Positions 45,889 through 54,783 of a stretch of DNA of 64,000 nucleotides are shown here, piece after piece. Where the stretch lies: the NCBI GenBank assembly GCA_028066355.1, contig JALCBP010000007.1, positions 1 through 64,000 on the forward strand, in the 5' to 3' direction. A model generated the notes under the pieces. That model did not search any database. It worked only from the letters and a program-made list of their open reading frames with translations, and had not been told where the DNA came from. This stretch comes from UBA1268 sp002694955 (GTDB lineage: Bacteria; Planctomycetota; Planctomycetia; Pirellulales; UBA1268). The stretch's first letter is position 1. Each line of letters opens with the position of its first letter. Made by a program: the position numbers and the translations under genes.

Positions 45889-46548
45889 ATGGCTACTGTT
45901 CCGTACCAGTTCGAGAGTCAGGAAGACTTCGATGATCAAGATTCCGGCTATCATGATCCATCAGCCGTAGCGGATTCATCTTACTCAGACGTTGCTCGAG
46001 CAGAATCTGATTCTGAGCAAGTAACTGCTACTTGCGAATCAGCTCAATTAAAGGTTCCCAATCGTCATAGACTGGGCATCAACAAGAAAACTTCTAGCCA
46101 AATATTCTTCCACAAAATTTCGGATGTGCGTCAGCGACAAGGAGTTACTTTGCGAAATGTTGCTCGTCGCCTCGGTATGGAAATGGCTGTTATCCGTAAA
46201 CAAGAAAAGCCTGACAGTGATTTACGAATCTCAGATTTGCTTCGGTGGCAGCAGGTTCTGGATGTACCACTTGCAGAACTCCTAGAAGATGGTGAGGACC
46301 AACTCTCCGGACCTGTTTTAGTGCGATCCAGAATGGTAAAATTGATGAAAACAGCGGCAGCCATTCGTGAGCAAGTGGGCGACGGTTCGGGCAGCCAACT
46401 TGTATCTCAACTAATAGGGCAGATCCTTGAAATGATGCCCGAACTTGCAGACATTACTCCCTGGCATACGGTCGGTCAGAGACGAACGCTTGATGATATC
46501 GGTCGCACCGCTCGAAATACGATCCCAGATGACTTATTCGGCCGCTAG
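45889..46548 (+). CDS. XRE-like helix-turn-helix protein, putative regulator
   Basis: 219 residues. The first 50 are acidic and disordered-looking (Ser/Asp/Glu-rich); residues 75-130 hold a helix-turn-helix of XRE/Cro type (ISDVRQRQGVTLRNVARRLGM, then a second helix pair ending LLRWQQVLDVPLAELL), and the C-terminal third is helical with a possible oligomerisation segment (LVSQLIGQILEMMPEL). ATG at 45889 is preceded by GAGAAGGAGA. No obvious target is encoded beside it; an 8-base inverted repeat and TCACTGT direct repeats lie downstream. Function unknown beyond probable DNA binding. Confidence 0.65.
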   Translation: MATVPYQFESQEDFDDQDSGYHDPSAVADSSYSDVARAESDSEQVTATCESAQLKVPNRHRLGINKKTSSQIFFHKISDVRQRQGVTLRNVARRLGMEMAVIRKQEKPDSDLRISDLLRWQQVLDVPLAELLEDGEDQLSGPVLVRSRMVKLMKTAAAIREQVGDGSGSQLVSQLIGQILEMMPELADITPWHTVGQRRTLDDIGRTARNTIPDDLFGR

Positions 46549-46606
46549 AGTGAAACACGTAGAGAAAACATAAATCCTCCCAGAAAAATATTAGGTGATG
46601 TGAGTC

Positions 46607-46628
46607 ATGCACTGAACGTGCAGTGCAT
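46607..46628. repeat. Inverted repeat ATGCACTG-N6-CAGTGCAT
   Basis: Perfect 8-base arms around AACGTG, 58 bases after the XRE-like gene's stop. No T-run follows, so it is not a standard terminator; a protein-binding site or 3'-end hairpin is possible. Confidence 0.6.
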
Positions 46629-46718
46629 AAAAGAGATCGTTAGAACCTTCGGTGTTATTCAACGCTATGTGGTGATTCAGGTGTTGTCATTGGCATGCAT
46701 GACCGAAATAGCCGGAGA

Positions 46719-46752
46719 TCACTGTACTGTATCACTGTGCTGATGTCACTGT
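46719..46752. repeat. Three direct repeats of TCACTGT
   Basis: TCACTGT occurs at 46719, 46732 and 46746, spaced 13 and 14 bases, with partly conserved flanks (a-TCACTGT-n-ctg in the first two). Too short to be an origin; may be an operator array. Confidence 0.5.
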
Positions 46753-46913
46753 AATTGTTCAAATGCTCAGGTTTACGAAACTGTCTTGGTCAGTTGCTTG
46801 TGGGTACCCTTTAAATATCACTGAAGTGGTGCGCAGAAAAGAATCAATTTTCATTGAATACCGGTTTATTTGACTCACGCCTCCCCTACATCAAAAACCT
46901 GTTACTGTTCACT

Positions 46914-47315
46914 TCATTTTTGGCCCACAGAATTCATACGAGGCAGTGCTGATGGTCTGGTGACACCAACTACAGCGATACTAAAAAACCCGTAAAGTGC
47001 TGAGCCAAGAATCACCCACGCGGCAACCGCTAGCCAGAAATAATCACGTAGCCAAACTCGTAAAGGGGGCTCTGGACTCTTTGGCATTTTATGTTGCACG
47101 GGCCCACTTCGGTCTGACTGCTTTTTCATGTCATCGCGAAACTCAGTCCATTCTGCTTGAACATTTGGGTTGTCAAGAACCTCTAACCATGAACCGCGAA
47201 GTATCCACAAAGAAGACGGGGGAAGTACCATCAGTAACACCCATCCCGCGAATAAACACGCCGGTAAAAAAAGACGATCAATTGAATGGGACTTCGAGTT
47301 CTCTTCTTCACACAT
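46914..47315 (-). CDS. Small two-helix membrane protein of unknown function
   Basis: 133 residues with two hydrophobic segments (LPACLFAGWVLLMVLPPSSLWIL and YFWLAVAAWVILGSALYGFFSIAVVG, both shown only to mark position) flanking a hydrophilic middle part rich in charged residues. Start ATG at 47315 lacks a clear ribosome site; a longer frame reaches 47402. Divergent from the secreted protein gene at 47508. I do not recognise it. Confidence 0.5.
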   Translation of the reverse strand: MCEEENSKSHSIDRLFLPACLFAGWVLLMVLPPSSLWILRGSWLEVLDNPNVQAEWTEFRDDMKKQSDRSGPVQHKMPKSPEPPLRVWLRDYFWLAVAAWVILGSALYGFFSIAVVGVTRPSALPRMNSVGQK

Positions 47316-47507
47316 GGAATTAGTACTTATTTTTTGTTTCAACCTGCATGTAGTTTGCATTAAACATGTATTTCTTAGTCTACCTAAATTGTCTACTCGC
47401 ACTCCTTTAACAGTTCTTCGCAGACAAAACTCCTCTCGTCACCGTTTTTCTTCGTTGCTAGATTTTCTTCTCCGACAAGTATATTCAGCCCTACTTACAT
47501 CACTATT

Positions 47508-48590
47508 GTGTCGCACTTTAACTTCTCCCGTACAGCTCGATCGCAATCTATTTTTCTTGCGATATTTTTCCTTGTCTGGCCTGCCTCTGCCCATGCACAA
47601 AGTGGGTGGCTGCCAACAAGCTGGTTCCCGCGCGTAAAGACTGATCCTCAAGCAATGTACCCTCTGTCTGATCGCAGTGGCCCATGGCTTGTTCTTGCAA
47701 CAACGTTTCGTGGCGACGGAGCTCGAGATGATGCGCGTCGCCTTGTCCAGGAACTACGATCTGAGTATAGCCTTACTGCATACACCCATGAAAAAGCGTT
47801 TGATTTTACTGGGGAGCAAAGGGGACTTGGCCTCAACCCCGACGGATCGCCAAAGAAAATGAAATATGCCAACTCAACACAGATACTTGAGGTGGCTGTA
47901 ATGGTTGGCGACTTTGCCTCCTGCGATGATTCAAGGGCACAAAAAACTCTTTCAAAAATCAAAGGTTTGCAGCCTCAAGCGCTCTCGGGTGACAAAGGGA
48001 AAAGCCGTGCCTTCTCTGACTTTCGTCGCATGCTCGGCCTCGACAAAGCATCGACGGGTCCAATGAGAATGGCATTCATGATCCCAAATCCACTTTTACC
48101 CCCGGAATATTTCAATCGACCTCACCTTGATTCTTTTGTTATTGAAATGAATGCCGATGTTAATCATAGCTTGCTCGATTGCCCCGGCCGCTACAGCATT
48201 CGTGTTGCTACATTCACTGGAGCTGGAGGTTTCGATCAAGGTGCTATAGATACTTCGCAAGACGGTGGTGCAGAGAGTCGATTAATTCAAGCTGCTGAAA
48301 ATGCACACCGATTGACAGAGGCATTAAGGAAGCAAGGCTGGCAGGCTTGGGAATTCCATGATCGAGAATCAAGTGTTGTCTGCGTAGGAAGTCTTTCACA
48401 GCTTACGATTGAACAACCAGATGGCTCTCAGCGACCTCACCCTGAGATTATTCGAATAAAAAATGGCCTTGGCCCTGATCCTGATAAACTTGCGAATGGA
48501 AAGATTTTTCCTAAGCGAATCAACGGTATTCTTCTTGATGTTGACCCTCGGCCTATTGATGTACCCCGAAACCCGTTAGGGCGACGTTAG
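47508..48590 (+). CDS. Secreted conserved-looking protein of unknown function
   Basis: 360 residues, GTG start, signal peptide ending near PASAHAQS. Features: GPWLVLATTFRGDGARDDARRLVQEL, a SPOR-like pattern of peptide-binding repeats (a second similar pattern near the C terminus: ENAHRLTEALRKQGWQAWEFHDRESSVVCVGSL, which has the alternating form of SPOR/DUF domains). The middle has YSIRVATFTGAGG. I read it as an exported protein with two divergent SPOR-like modules, possibly peptidoglycan-associated; this is inference. rdgB follows on the same strand after 70 bases. Confidence 0.6.
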   Translation: MSHFNFSRTARSQSIFLAIFFLVWPASAHAQSGWLPTSWFPRVKTDPQAMYPLSDRSGPWLVLATTFRGDGARDDARRLVQELRSEYSLTAYTHEKAFDFTGEQRGLGLNPDGSPKKMKYANSTQILEVAVMVGDFASCDDSRAQKTLSKIKGLQPQALSGDKGKSRAFSDFRRMLGLDKASTGPMRMAFMIPNPLLPPEYFNRPHLDSFVIEMNADVNHSLLDCPGRYSIRVATFTGAGGFDQGAIDTSQDGGAESRLIQAAENAHRLTEALRKQGWQAWEFHDRESSVVCVGSLSQLTIEQPDGSQRPHPEIIRIKNGLGPDPDKLANGKIFPKRINGILLDVDPRPIDVPRNPLGRR

Positions 48591-48660
48591 AAATTATTCT
48601 AAACGAAATGCTTTTTCTTTCTCTCGTGTGGCATGAACACCGACACCTCACCTTTTACAA

Positions 48661-49269
48661 ATGATACTTGTCCTTGGAACAACCAACGCAGGTAAACAGC
48701 AGGAACTCACCGCCCTGCTTCAGCCATTTCACATCGAATGCCAGTCATTAGCTGATTTCACATCTGCTGTACGTGTCAATGAGACCGGGACCACCTTTGC
48801 GGATAACGCAGCCTTAAAAGCTGTTCAACAAGCCCGGGCTCTCAACCACTGGGTCTTAGCAGAGGATAGCGGGTTGGTCGTTGAAGCCCTTGATGGAGCA
48901 CCCGGGGTCTATTCGGCCCGTTTCGCAGGACCGGAGGCTAGTGATGACGAGAATAATGCATTACTTATTGACCGACTTACCGATATACCCTCTTCTCGCC
49001 GTGTAGCATATTACGCATGTCATGCAACGTTGGCTGCACCAGACGGAACAGTAAAAGCCATGGCTGAAGGCCGTTGCTACGGTCGAATTACCAAGTCTGC
49101 TCACGGCAAAGAAGGATTTGGATACGATCCTTACTTTTTTATTCCTGAATATCATCAGACATTTGGTGAATTATCTCCGGCTGTCAAAGGTTTAATAAGT
49201 CACCGTGGCCGAGCCATTCGAGCAATCATCCCAATGATTGTGAAAAACTTGAAAGCACGTTCGCTCTAA
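48661..49269 (+). CDS. rdgB: dITP/XTP pyrophosphatase (RdgB/HAM1)
   Basis: Removes non-canonical purine nucleotides (ITP, dITP, XTP) from the pool. 202 residues with the start TTNAGKQQE (the SxNxxK motif), NETGTTFADNAALKA, the catalytic AEDSGLVVEALDGAPGVYSARFAG, FGYDPYF and the C-terminal SHRGRAI. ATG at 48661. Converges on the glycosyltransferase gene with 11 bases between stops. Confidence 0.95.
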   Translation: MILVLGTTNAGKQQELTALLQPFHIECQSLADFTSAVRVNETGTTFADNAALKAVQQARALNHWVLAEDSGLVVEALDGAPGVYSARFAGPEASDDENNALLIDRLTDIPSSRRVAYYACHATLAAPDGTVKAMAEGRCYGRITKSAHGKEGFGYDPYFFIPEYHQTFGELSPAVKGLISHRGRAIRAIIPMIVKNLKARSL

Positions 49270-49280
49270 TTTGCAATTTG

Positions 49281-50378
49281 TTAAATTGAATAACTATCTT
49301 CTTGCTGATCCACCCATCTCTGAATAATTTCGAGAACTGCGTCCGTGCCGTCCATCTGCCCAACCACTTTCTGCAATGGAACGCCGTACTGATCAAGATT
49401 ACCGAGAAAGTTCTTAACTTGACCCAAGGTAACGTTTTCAAGGTACTCAAAGTCTCCACATCCCATTGCTCGAAGAAAAAAACTGTTCATCGACTGCTCT
49501 CCGTGAGAACCCTCCGGCAGAACAAACATCGGCTTTCCAAGATGCAACGCCTCTCCTATCAGTTGATTACCTGCTGCCGAAATAACGGCCCGACAATTGG
49601 TGAGATCTTCGACAAACTGATTCTGGTCGATCGGCCGAAAAGTTAGTTGTCCAATCGGATCTCGCTCCCCCAGGCCGTACACTCTTACTGGAAGGCCGCA
49701 ATCAGCCAGAATTTCGATCATCGAAAAAGGGGTGTGCTTCCGCAGATAACTAACAACGTACCCTTCGTCCCGAGGCACTTTTGACGTGATCTCATGACGA
49801 AGAAGTGGACCAACTTGCACTACGTGCTCCCAACCTAAACGGCGTTTGGGCTTAAAAAAGGACGAAACTATTGTTTCCGAGGCCTCGCTGACGTACATCC
49901 ACACGGCATTTCCAATAAACCACGCATGCCACTGAAGTATCTGTGGTAACGCATCGAGTTCATAAGCGAGCAGAAAATGTTGATGGTCAACACTGATTAG
50001 AGGAATTCCATAACGTGCTGCCGCTCTCGGCAGGCCAGGTTCAAAATCTGTAATAGCTAATGATACATTGTATTTATCAAGTTCATCGATCAACTGATCA
50101 ACTAGATTACCGACTTCATTGGCATAATATTCCAAGCCTGTTTTTATTGTCTGCATCACATCCAGTCGACCACCATTGTACTGAAACGTTATGCCAGGGA
50201 TTCTAGACACTGTTACTGTTGGGTGACCAAAAGAAAACTTATCTTGAAGGAATTTATAGCCGTCGTCGTATGAGTAAACCCGAATGTCATGAATCGACTC
50301 GAGTCGCTCTATGAGAGAACAGACTCTCGTGGCATGCCCGCGACCTTCTCCGCACAGACTAATTGCTATGGTCGCCAT
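49281..50378 (-). CDS. MurG/GT28-like glycosyltransferase
   Basis: 365 residues of GT-B type. N-terminal SLCGEGRGHATRV is the glycine-rich acceptor loop seen in MurG-like and UDP-glycosyltransferase homologues; the C-terminal NCRAVISAAGNQLIGEALHLGKPMFVLP is the donor-binding element with the conserved Gly-Glu-Ala-x-x-x-Gly-Lys-Pro. Not MurG itself, because the lipid I acceptor motifs are missing and the first half is different. ATG at 50378 begins at the first beta strand. A CRP-like palindrome array lies about 60-85 bases upstream. Substrate unknown. Confidence 0.8.
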   Translation of the reverse strand: MATIAISLCGEGRGHATRVCSLIERLESIHDIRVYSYDDGYKFLQDKFSFGHPTVTVSRIPGITFQYNGGRLDVMQTIKTGLEYYANEVGNLVDQLIDELDKYNVSLAITDFEPGLPRAAARYGIPLISVDHQHFLLAYELDALPQILQWHAWFIGNAVWMYVSEASETIVSSFFKPKRRLGWEHVVQVGPLLRHEITSKVPRDEGYVVSYLRKHTPFSMIEILADCGLPVRVYGLGERDPIGQLTFRPIDQNQFVEDLTNCRAVISAAGNQLIGEALHLGKPMFVLPEGSHGEQSMNSFFLRAMGCGDFEYLENVTLGQVKNFLGNLDQYGVPLQKVVGQMDGTDAVLEIIQRWVDQQEDSYSI

Positions 50379-50732
50379 GACTAAATATTGGAGGGAAATT
50401 TTACACTTATACAAGAAGTACATTGTGCACTTTTCAATCACAAATTATTGTGATTTCAGTCACATAAATCGCCTAGCCTAAACCCGCATCTTTTTTCAAA
50501 AAAACACCAGTGAAAGTTCTTCTACTGCGTTCACGCTGAAAGTTGGTGCAGAGCCCTGGCCTGTCAAAAAACCAGTAAAAAAAGATGTCAAAGCCTTTAA
50601 GAAAAGGGCCTCCAACCTACTCTGTCCCTGCAGTTTCCCGTTGTTCTCGCACGTTTCTCTAGGTATCGTCCGGTTTCACAGGTCTTGTTGCCATACTTTT
50701 CCATCATTCGATAAATCACTGCTAGTAAAACG
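50379..50732. other. Divergent intergenic region with CRP-like sites
   Basis: 354 bases between the minus-strand glycosyltransferase and the plus-strand gene at 50733. Apart from the palindrome array at 50436-50464 I see no further structured element. Confidence 0.5.
50436..50464. promoter_or_regulatory. CRP/FNR-like palindrome array
   Basis: Half-sites TCACA (50438), TGTGA (50449) and TCACA (50460) follow each other at exact 11-base steps. The second pair is a perfect TGTGA-N6-TCACA, the known CRP consensus; the first pair forms AATCACAA-N4-TTGTGATT, an 8-base-arm palindrome. Position is upstream of the glycosyltransferase. A CRP-family regulator is not encoded in the window. Confidence 0.6.
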
Positions 50733-51311
50733 ATGAAATTCCGTACTTTTTTGATGTTCTTGTGCATGATTATTGTGCCAATGATTGCAATGTTCTCGCA
50801 TAAAATACCGCCTGAAATGCGTACATTTTGCGGAGAATTACTCATCACACCAATCAACTATTTCTCTAAATCACTATTCCAATCATCTGTCGCATCGTCC
50901 ACGGGCCAACAGGAAACTGCTTTTAATGACGCTCCAAATGTTCGGCTTTTGGGTCGTCAAGCATCTCATCTCGCGAGAGCTGACGTTTCCAATATCGCAG
51001 CCCATCCAGATTCATCACAACATTCACAACATAGCGCGGTAGTGAACTCACCTACCTCTTACTTTAGAGATCAACTGATTTCTACAGGCGCACACCGCCT
51101 GACTGTCGAGCCTGCAAATGATGAGAGTGGTTGGTACCATGGAAGTTGTCGGGTTGCCGTTGATGCTCAAGGCCAACTGCAACGGCTCTTTCATGCCCAT
51201 GCCGCAACCGAATATGAAACATATGAGAGACTGCTGAAGCAGGTACAGGACTGGCAACAAAAAACCACTACTCACATCACAGCTAAGTCACCGAGCAACC
51301 TATCGTTTTAA
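50733..51311 (+). CDS. Exported or membrane-anchored protein of unknown function
   Basis: 192 residues. N-terminal hydrophobic segment (FLMFLCMIIVPMIAMF) acts as signal or anchor. The middle is Ser/His/Gln-rich and looks disordered; the C-terminal 80 residues (LTVEPANDESGWYHGSCRVAVDAQGQLQRLFHA, then a helix ending LKQVQDWQQK) form the only part that looks folded. ATG at 50733. scpB follows 79 bases later. No family recognised. Confidence 0.55.
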   Translation: MKFRTFLMFLCMIIVPMIAMFSHKIPPEMRTFCGELLITPINYFSKSLFQSSVASSTGQQETAFNDAPNVRLLGRQASHLARADVSNIAAHPDSSQHSQHSAVVNSPTSYFRDQLISTGAHRLTVEPANDESGWYHGSCRVAVDAQGQLQRLFHAHAATEYETYERLLKQVQDWQQKTTTHITAKSPSNLSF

Positions 51312-51390
51312 TAATTAGTAGCGTTTCCTACGCGATCAAACTCTTCATCTCGGCTGAGACAATTTCTCCCGTCTTACAGAAGTAGATCTA

Positions 51391-52128
51391 ATGACACGAT
51401 TTGTTTCCTCTCTAATGCGTAAAAAAGCAAGGAAGAGACTACCGTGGCTAACGCAGCGATCGATTACACGACATGCAAATCACATTTCACGAGATGTTTA
51501 CTGTACCAAACCCCTTCTTCGGTCTTATACTTTCCTCAAGAAACTGCACGGTCGTGAAAAACCACCGGTCGTTGCGTCGTATCCTCGGAGCGACGAATTA
51601 GCAAGGCTTGAAGCAGCCCTTTTTGTTGCTCGTGAACCACTTCCAGTGAGACGCCTCGCGAAACTAGCAAGGCTTTCTGATGCAACCCGCGCTCGCTCTC
51701 TCCTTAAAATACTCAATGCGTTGTTTGACAAGGCTGGAACAGCCTTTCGTATCGAACATCTCGCGGGAGGATTTCAACTAATTACCCGGGCACAGTTTGG
51801 ACCATGGGTACGAAGAATTCTTGATTATTCAACTGAGAACAGACTCTCAAATGCTGCAATGGAGACCTTGTCAATAATAGCGTATCGCCAACCTGTTACC
51901 CGCGCAGAAGTTGAGGCGATTCGGGGTGTTGGCTCTGAAGAGATGCTTCGACAACTTCTCGATCGCGACCTTATCGCCATTGGTGGCAGAAGTGACGATT
52001 TAGGCCGCCCCAATTTCTACATTACAAGCCGTTATTTTCTCCGTATATTTGGTCTCGGCCGAATCGAAGACCTTCCCGCCATGACCCCAGAATCTTCTCC
52101 GGACCAGACCCAAGATCCTGAAAATTAA
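51391..52128 (+). CDS. scpB: Segregation and condensation protein B
   Basis: Kleisin-associated winged-helix protein of the SMC-ScpAB condensin complex. The conserved part begins near residue 68 (LARLEAALFVAREPLPVRRLAKL) and contains the second winged helix with the diagnostic ETLSIIAYRQPVTRAEVEAIRGV, followed by LLDRDLIAIGGRSDDLGRPNFYITS. The first 65 residues are a basic extension absent in most ScpB. The scpA gene usually adjacent is not in the window. ATG at 51391 is used; ATG at 51415 is an alternative. Confidence 0.92.
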   Translation: MTRFVSSLMRKKARKRLPWLTQRSITRHANHISRDVYCTKPLLRSYTFLKKLHGREKPPVVASYPRSDELARLEAALFVAREPLPVRRLAKLARLSDATRARSLLKILNALFDKAGTAFRIEHLAGGFQLITRAQFGPWVRRILDYSTENRLSNAAMETLSIIAYRQPVTRAEVEAIRGVGSEEMLRQLLDRDLIAIGGRSDDLGRPNFYITSRYFLRIFGLGRIEDLPAMTPESSPDQTQDPEN

Positions 52129-52466
52129 GGAAGACTCCGGCATTATCAGCCTCTTAGCTGAGCCGCCCCCTCCGATGGCATAGCGCCGACCTGTCCTGAA
52201 GCTAGTTGTTTTTGGAAATCCTGCCCAAGGTCTTCCAAATAGCGTCTGGACTGTTGCACTTATGTAGAGTAAGAACGCAAGTTATATTTCAGAAAAGCCG
52301 ACAACGACTTGTCGGAGTACAATTTTTCAAATGATTTAGGCAACCTCGACGTTTTTAATTTGAAATAGTAAAGCGGGCTTGGTAAAAATTTTTACTTTCG
52401 TGCAAAATTTACGGTAGTGGAATTTTCCTCAAGTAATACTGTGAATCGACCCCCGGAGACGCAACT
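52129..52466. other. Intergenic region upstream of acidic protein
   Basis: 338 bases. TTTGGAA/TTCCAAA at 52211-52239 and CCGACAA-CGAC-TTGTCGG at 52298-52315 form hairpins of 7 pairs each; the second is followed nine bases later by a T-run and might act as a weak terminator for scpB. No gene seen. Confidence 0.4.
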
Positions 52467-52901
52467 GTGGCAATAGTTCTGAATCCCGTTAAGCAACAAG
52501 GCGAATGTCATAGGGAAATGTTTTGTTGGAACGAACTCCCTGAATTGTTGCTGGTAGATGATTTGTTTGATTCACATAGAGATCAACTACATTCCCTCCC
52601 GACCATCATTTCTGAAGATGAAGACGAGGATTGGGATGATGAAGAATATGAAGACGAAGATTACGAAGACGAAGAATACGAAGATGATGAAGAGTTCGAA
52701 GAGGGCGATGAAGAATCAGACGAAGACGATGAATATGAAGACGAATATGAAGACGATGATGTAGAGGAAGACGGAGAAGAGTGGGAAGAGGTCGATGAAG
52801 AATCAGATGAAGAATCAGATGAAGAATATGAGTATGAAGATGAGGGTGAAGATGACGAGTGGGAAGATGAAGATGACGAGGAGTGGGAAGATGAAGACTG
52901 A
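52467..52901 (+). CDS. Extremely acidic low-complexity protein
   Basis: 144 residues; GTG start with GGAG upstream. The first 48 residues are of ordinary composition with two acidic-hydrophobic patches (LPELLLVDDLFD). From residue 49 on almost every position is Asp or Glu, broken about every 4-6 residues by Tyr, Trp or Phe (patterns such as EDEDYEDEEYED). No Lys and hardly any Gly in this part, so net charge is very negative. Could be a histone-like-protein or polyamine/cation-binding chaperone, or a Ca2+/Mg2+ buffer; none is shown. A clear terminator follows, which supports expression as a single gene. Confidence 0.65.
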   Translation: MAIVLNPVKQQGECHREMFCWNELPELLLVDDLFDSHRDQLHSLPTIISEDEDEDWDDEEYEDEDYEDEEYEDDEEFEEGDEESDEDDEYEDEYEDDDVEEDGEEWEEVDEESDEESDEEYEYEDEGEDDEWEDEDDEEWEDED

Positions 52902-52950
52902 CTCTTTTTTCATCCAGCCGTCTCAATAGCTTCTATCACAGACTTCCTTC

Positions 52951-52979
52951 ATCGCTGTTCCCAGAACAGCGATTTTATT
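52951..52979 (+). terminator. Intrinsic terminator of the acidic-protein gene
   Basis: ATCGCTGTTC pairs perfectly with GAACAGCGAT over 10 pairs around a CCA loop, followed by TTTTATT. It lies 50 bases after the stop and overlaps the stop of the convergent M28 gene. The only textbook intrinsic terminator I found in the window. Confidence 0.85.
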
Positions 52980-54294
52980 CGGTCCACGTTAATTTCAAAA
53001 ACTGCCCTCGTCGTGACACAAGCACATCAACACCTTCATCAAGTGGAACTTCCGCAAGACGCCTCATAAGGTCTTGCTGACTAGTTATCGGAACCCCGCC
53101 TACTCCATAAATTCGATCCTTGATTTTCAGTTGGCTCCTTTCCGCGGGTGAACCCACACGAATCCCAACAACTACTGGAGCAACCGGATTGGCTGGATCA
53201 TCTCGAATCCCGATGCCCCAGCGGCCACGACTTCCTGCCGGCAAAAATGCTTTTTCCTCAAGCTTTTTTCTAGACGCGTTTGTTTCAGAAAAAGCCGTCC
53301 TCCGAAACGAGAGCGTATCACCTGCGTTATTTGCAACCTGCAAAAGCGTTTGGAACACAACCTCCAAAACCGATTCGATACCCTCGAAATTAACAAGATG
53401 AACATCGTCAGACGGACGATGGTAGTCTGGATGAAGCCCCGTATGGAACATGAGCGTCGGTACTTCTGCTTTCAAGAACGGATAATGATCTGAATCTGGT
53501 GTAATTTTCCAGTTGAAGATCAGTTCCAGTGATTTATTTTCGTGCCGATTGTTCGCATGAGTAACAAGTGTCTCGAGGCCGACCGCTGAACGTCCGCCAA
53601 AAACGTTCAGTTGGCTGTGGCGAAGCCGACCAATCATATCTAGATTGATTGAGAAAACGATGTTCTTGCCTTGCATGCAATCTGGGCGATTATTTATGAA
53701 GTATTTGGAACCAAGTAGCCCTTGCTCTTCACCATCCCAGAATGCGAATAAAATTGTTCGTCGGCACGGATCAGGCAATCTTGCAAGCGTCTCCACTATT
53801 TTGATCAGACCAGCCACACCCGATGCATTGTCGTCAGCACCATTATGAACATACCCGAATGGACCAAAACTATTCCGTTTGTTTCCATATCCCACATGAT
53901 CGTAATGTGCACCAACCACTATAACTTCGCTTTGTAGAACCGGATCACTACCGGGAATCATCACCAAGACATTCCGAAGTGTTCCAAATCGTGTTGGAAA
54001 TGACTGAAAATAACTCTTGTTCGCACCTGCCGGAATGAGCCCAAGCGGTCTTATTTCTTGCTCTATATAACTGCTAGCAGCTCGCCCACCACGATGGCCA
54101 CCCTCACGGCCTTCGAACGCATCGTCCGCAAGCACTTGGACATGATCTGCAATCCCACTTGTATCAACAGTGATTTCTGGTTCATTACCTGAAACAGTTT
54201 TTTCGAGTACTGTTTGGCTGCAAAATAGTGAAATAATGCAAACCAACAGATGGTTCGTGTAGCGTGGGCAAATCGTAAAACCGGGCATTTCCAT
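52975..54294 (-). CDS. M28-family zinc aminopeptidase with C-terminal PDZ domain
   Basis: 439 residues, secreted (signal region HLLVCIISLFCSQTV). The M28 zinc centre is visible in order: GAHYDH (His), NGADDNASG (bridging Asp), WDGEEQGLLGS (catalytic Glu and ligand Glu), NLDMIGR (Asp) and TPDSDHYPF (His). After residue 340 comes a PDZ-like domain (VVGIRVGSPAERSQLKIKDRIYGVGGVPI) that may bind client C termini. ATG at 54294 with GGAGAGG upstream is chosen. Likely a periplasmic or surface aminopeptidase. Confidence 0.9.
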   Translation of the reverse strand: MEMPGFTICPRYTNHLLVCIISLFCSQTVLEKTVSGNEPEITVDTSGIADHVQVLADDAFEGREGGHRGGRAASSYIEQEIRPLGLIPAGANKSYFQSFPTRFGTLRNVLVMIPGSDPVLQSEVIVVGAHYDHVGYGNKRNSFGPFGYVHNGADDNASGVAGLIKIVETLARLPDPCRRTILFAFWDGEEQGLLGSKYFINNRPDCMQGKNIVFSINLDMIGRLRHSQLNVFGGRSAVGLETLVTHANNRHENKSLELIFNWKITPDSDHYPFLKAEVPTLMFHTGLHPDYHRPSDDVHLVNFEGIESVLEVVFQTLLQVANNAGDTLSFRRTAFSETNASRKKLEEKAFLPAGSRGRWGIGIRDDPANPVAPVVVGIRVGSPAERSQLKIKDRIYGVGGVPITSQQDLMRRLAEVPLDEGVDVLVSRRGQFLKLTWTE

Positions 54295-54399
54295 GCGGCC
54301 TCTCCAGTACCTCCTTGCAAGTAACCTGCTAGTGCTTAAGAATGATGCGGCAGAACATTCTCGTCTAGAGGAAATTGAAAGCACTGATTTCCCCCATAT

Positions 54400-54489
54400 G
54401 GAGAGGTGGCAGAGTGGTCGAATGCGCGTCTTTGCTAAAGACGTGACCGGTCAAAAGCTGGTCCACGGGTTCGAATCCCGTCCTCTCCG
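54400..54489 (+). tRNA. trnS: tRNA-Ser (anticodon GCT)
   Basis: Class II tRNA of 90 bases. Acceptor GGAGAGG pairs with CCTCTCC, anticodon loop TTGCTAA with GCT, long variable arm (TGACCGGTCAAAAGCTGGTCCA), discriminator G. A run of six T follows directly and may help end transcription. Isolated from other RNA genes. Confidence 0.96.
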
Positions 54490-54783
54490 TTTTTTCTCAC
54501 ACCACACCAATCTACCTCTGGGAGCAATTGCAAAACTTTAGGGGGGATCGAGCCCGTCGTGGCCCAATTAATTTGGCAGATTTTTCACACCCTATCTTCC
54601 GAAGTCCATTTCTGCGATTGTCAAAAGAGTAAGTTATACTCAAGCCCAAAGCATCAGAATCGGCTACTCAGGGTATCTTTTTTGTCATGCAGATCATGTG
54701 CTTTGACTGACGAAGACCGTTCTTATTTATCACCCTGTCACAAATATATTATTACGATCTCACAAATCCTACCCACCCGACGA

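Larger units (their letters stand above)
46549..46913. other. Intergenic region with inverted and direct repeats
   Basis: 365 bases without a gene between the XRE-like protein and a convergent small membrane protein. It contains the hairpin at 46607-46628 and the TCACTGT repeats at 46719-46752, listed separately. Nothing else is seen. Confidence 0.5.

Noticed and set aside
54293..54541. Plus-strand frame containing a GFESRPLRF-like peptide
   Set aside because: Translation of tRNA-Ser; not a gene.
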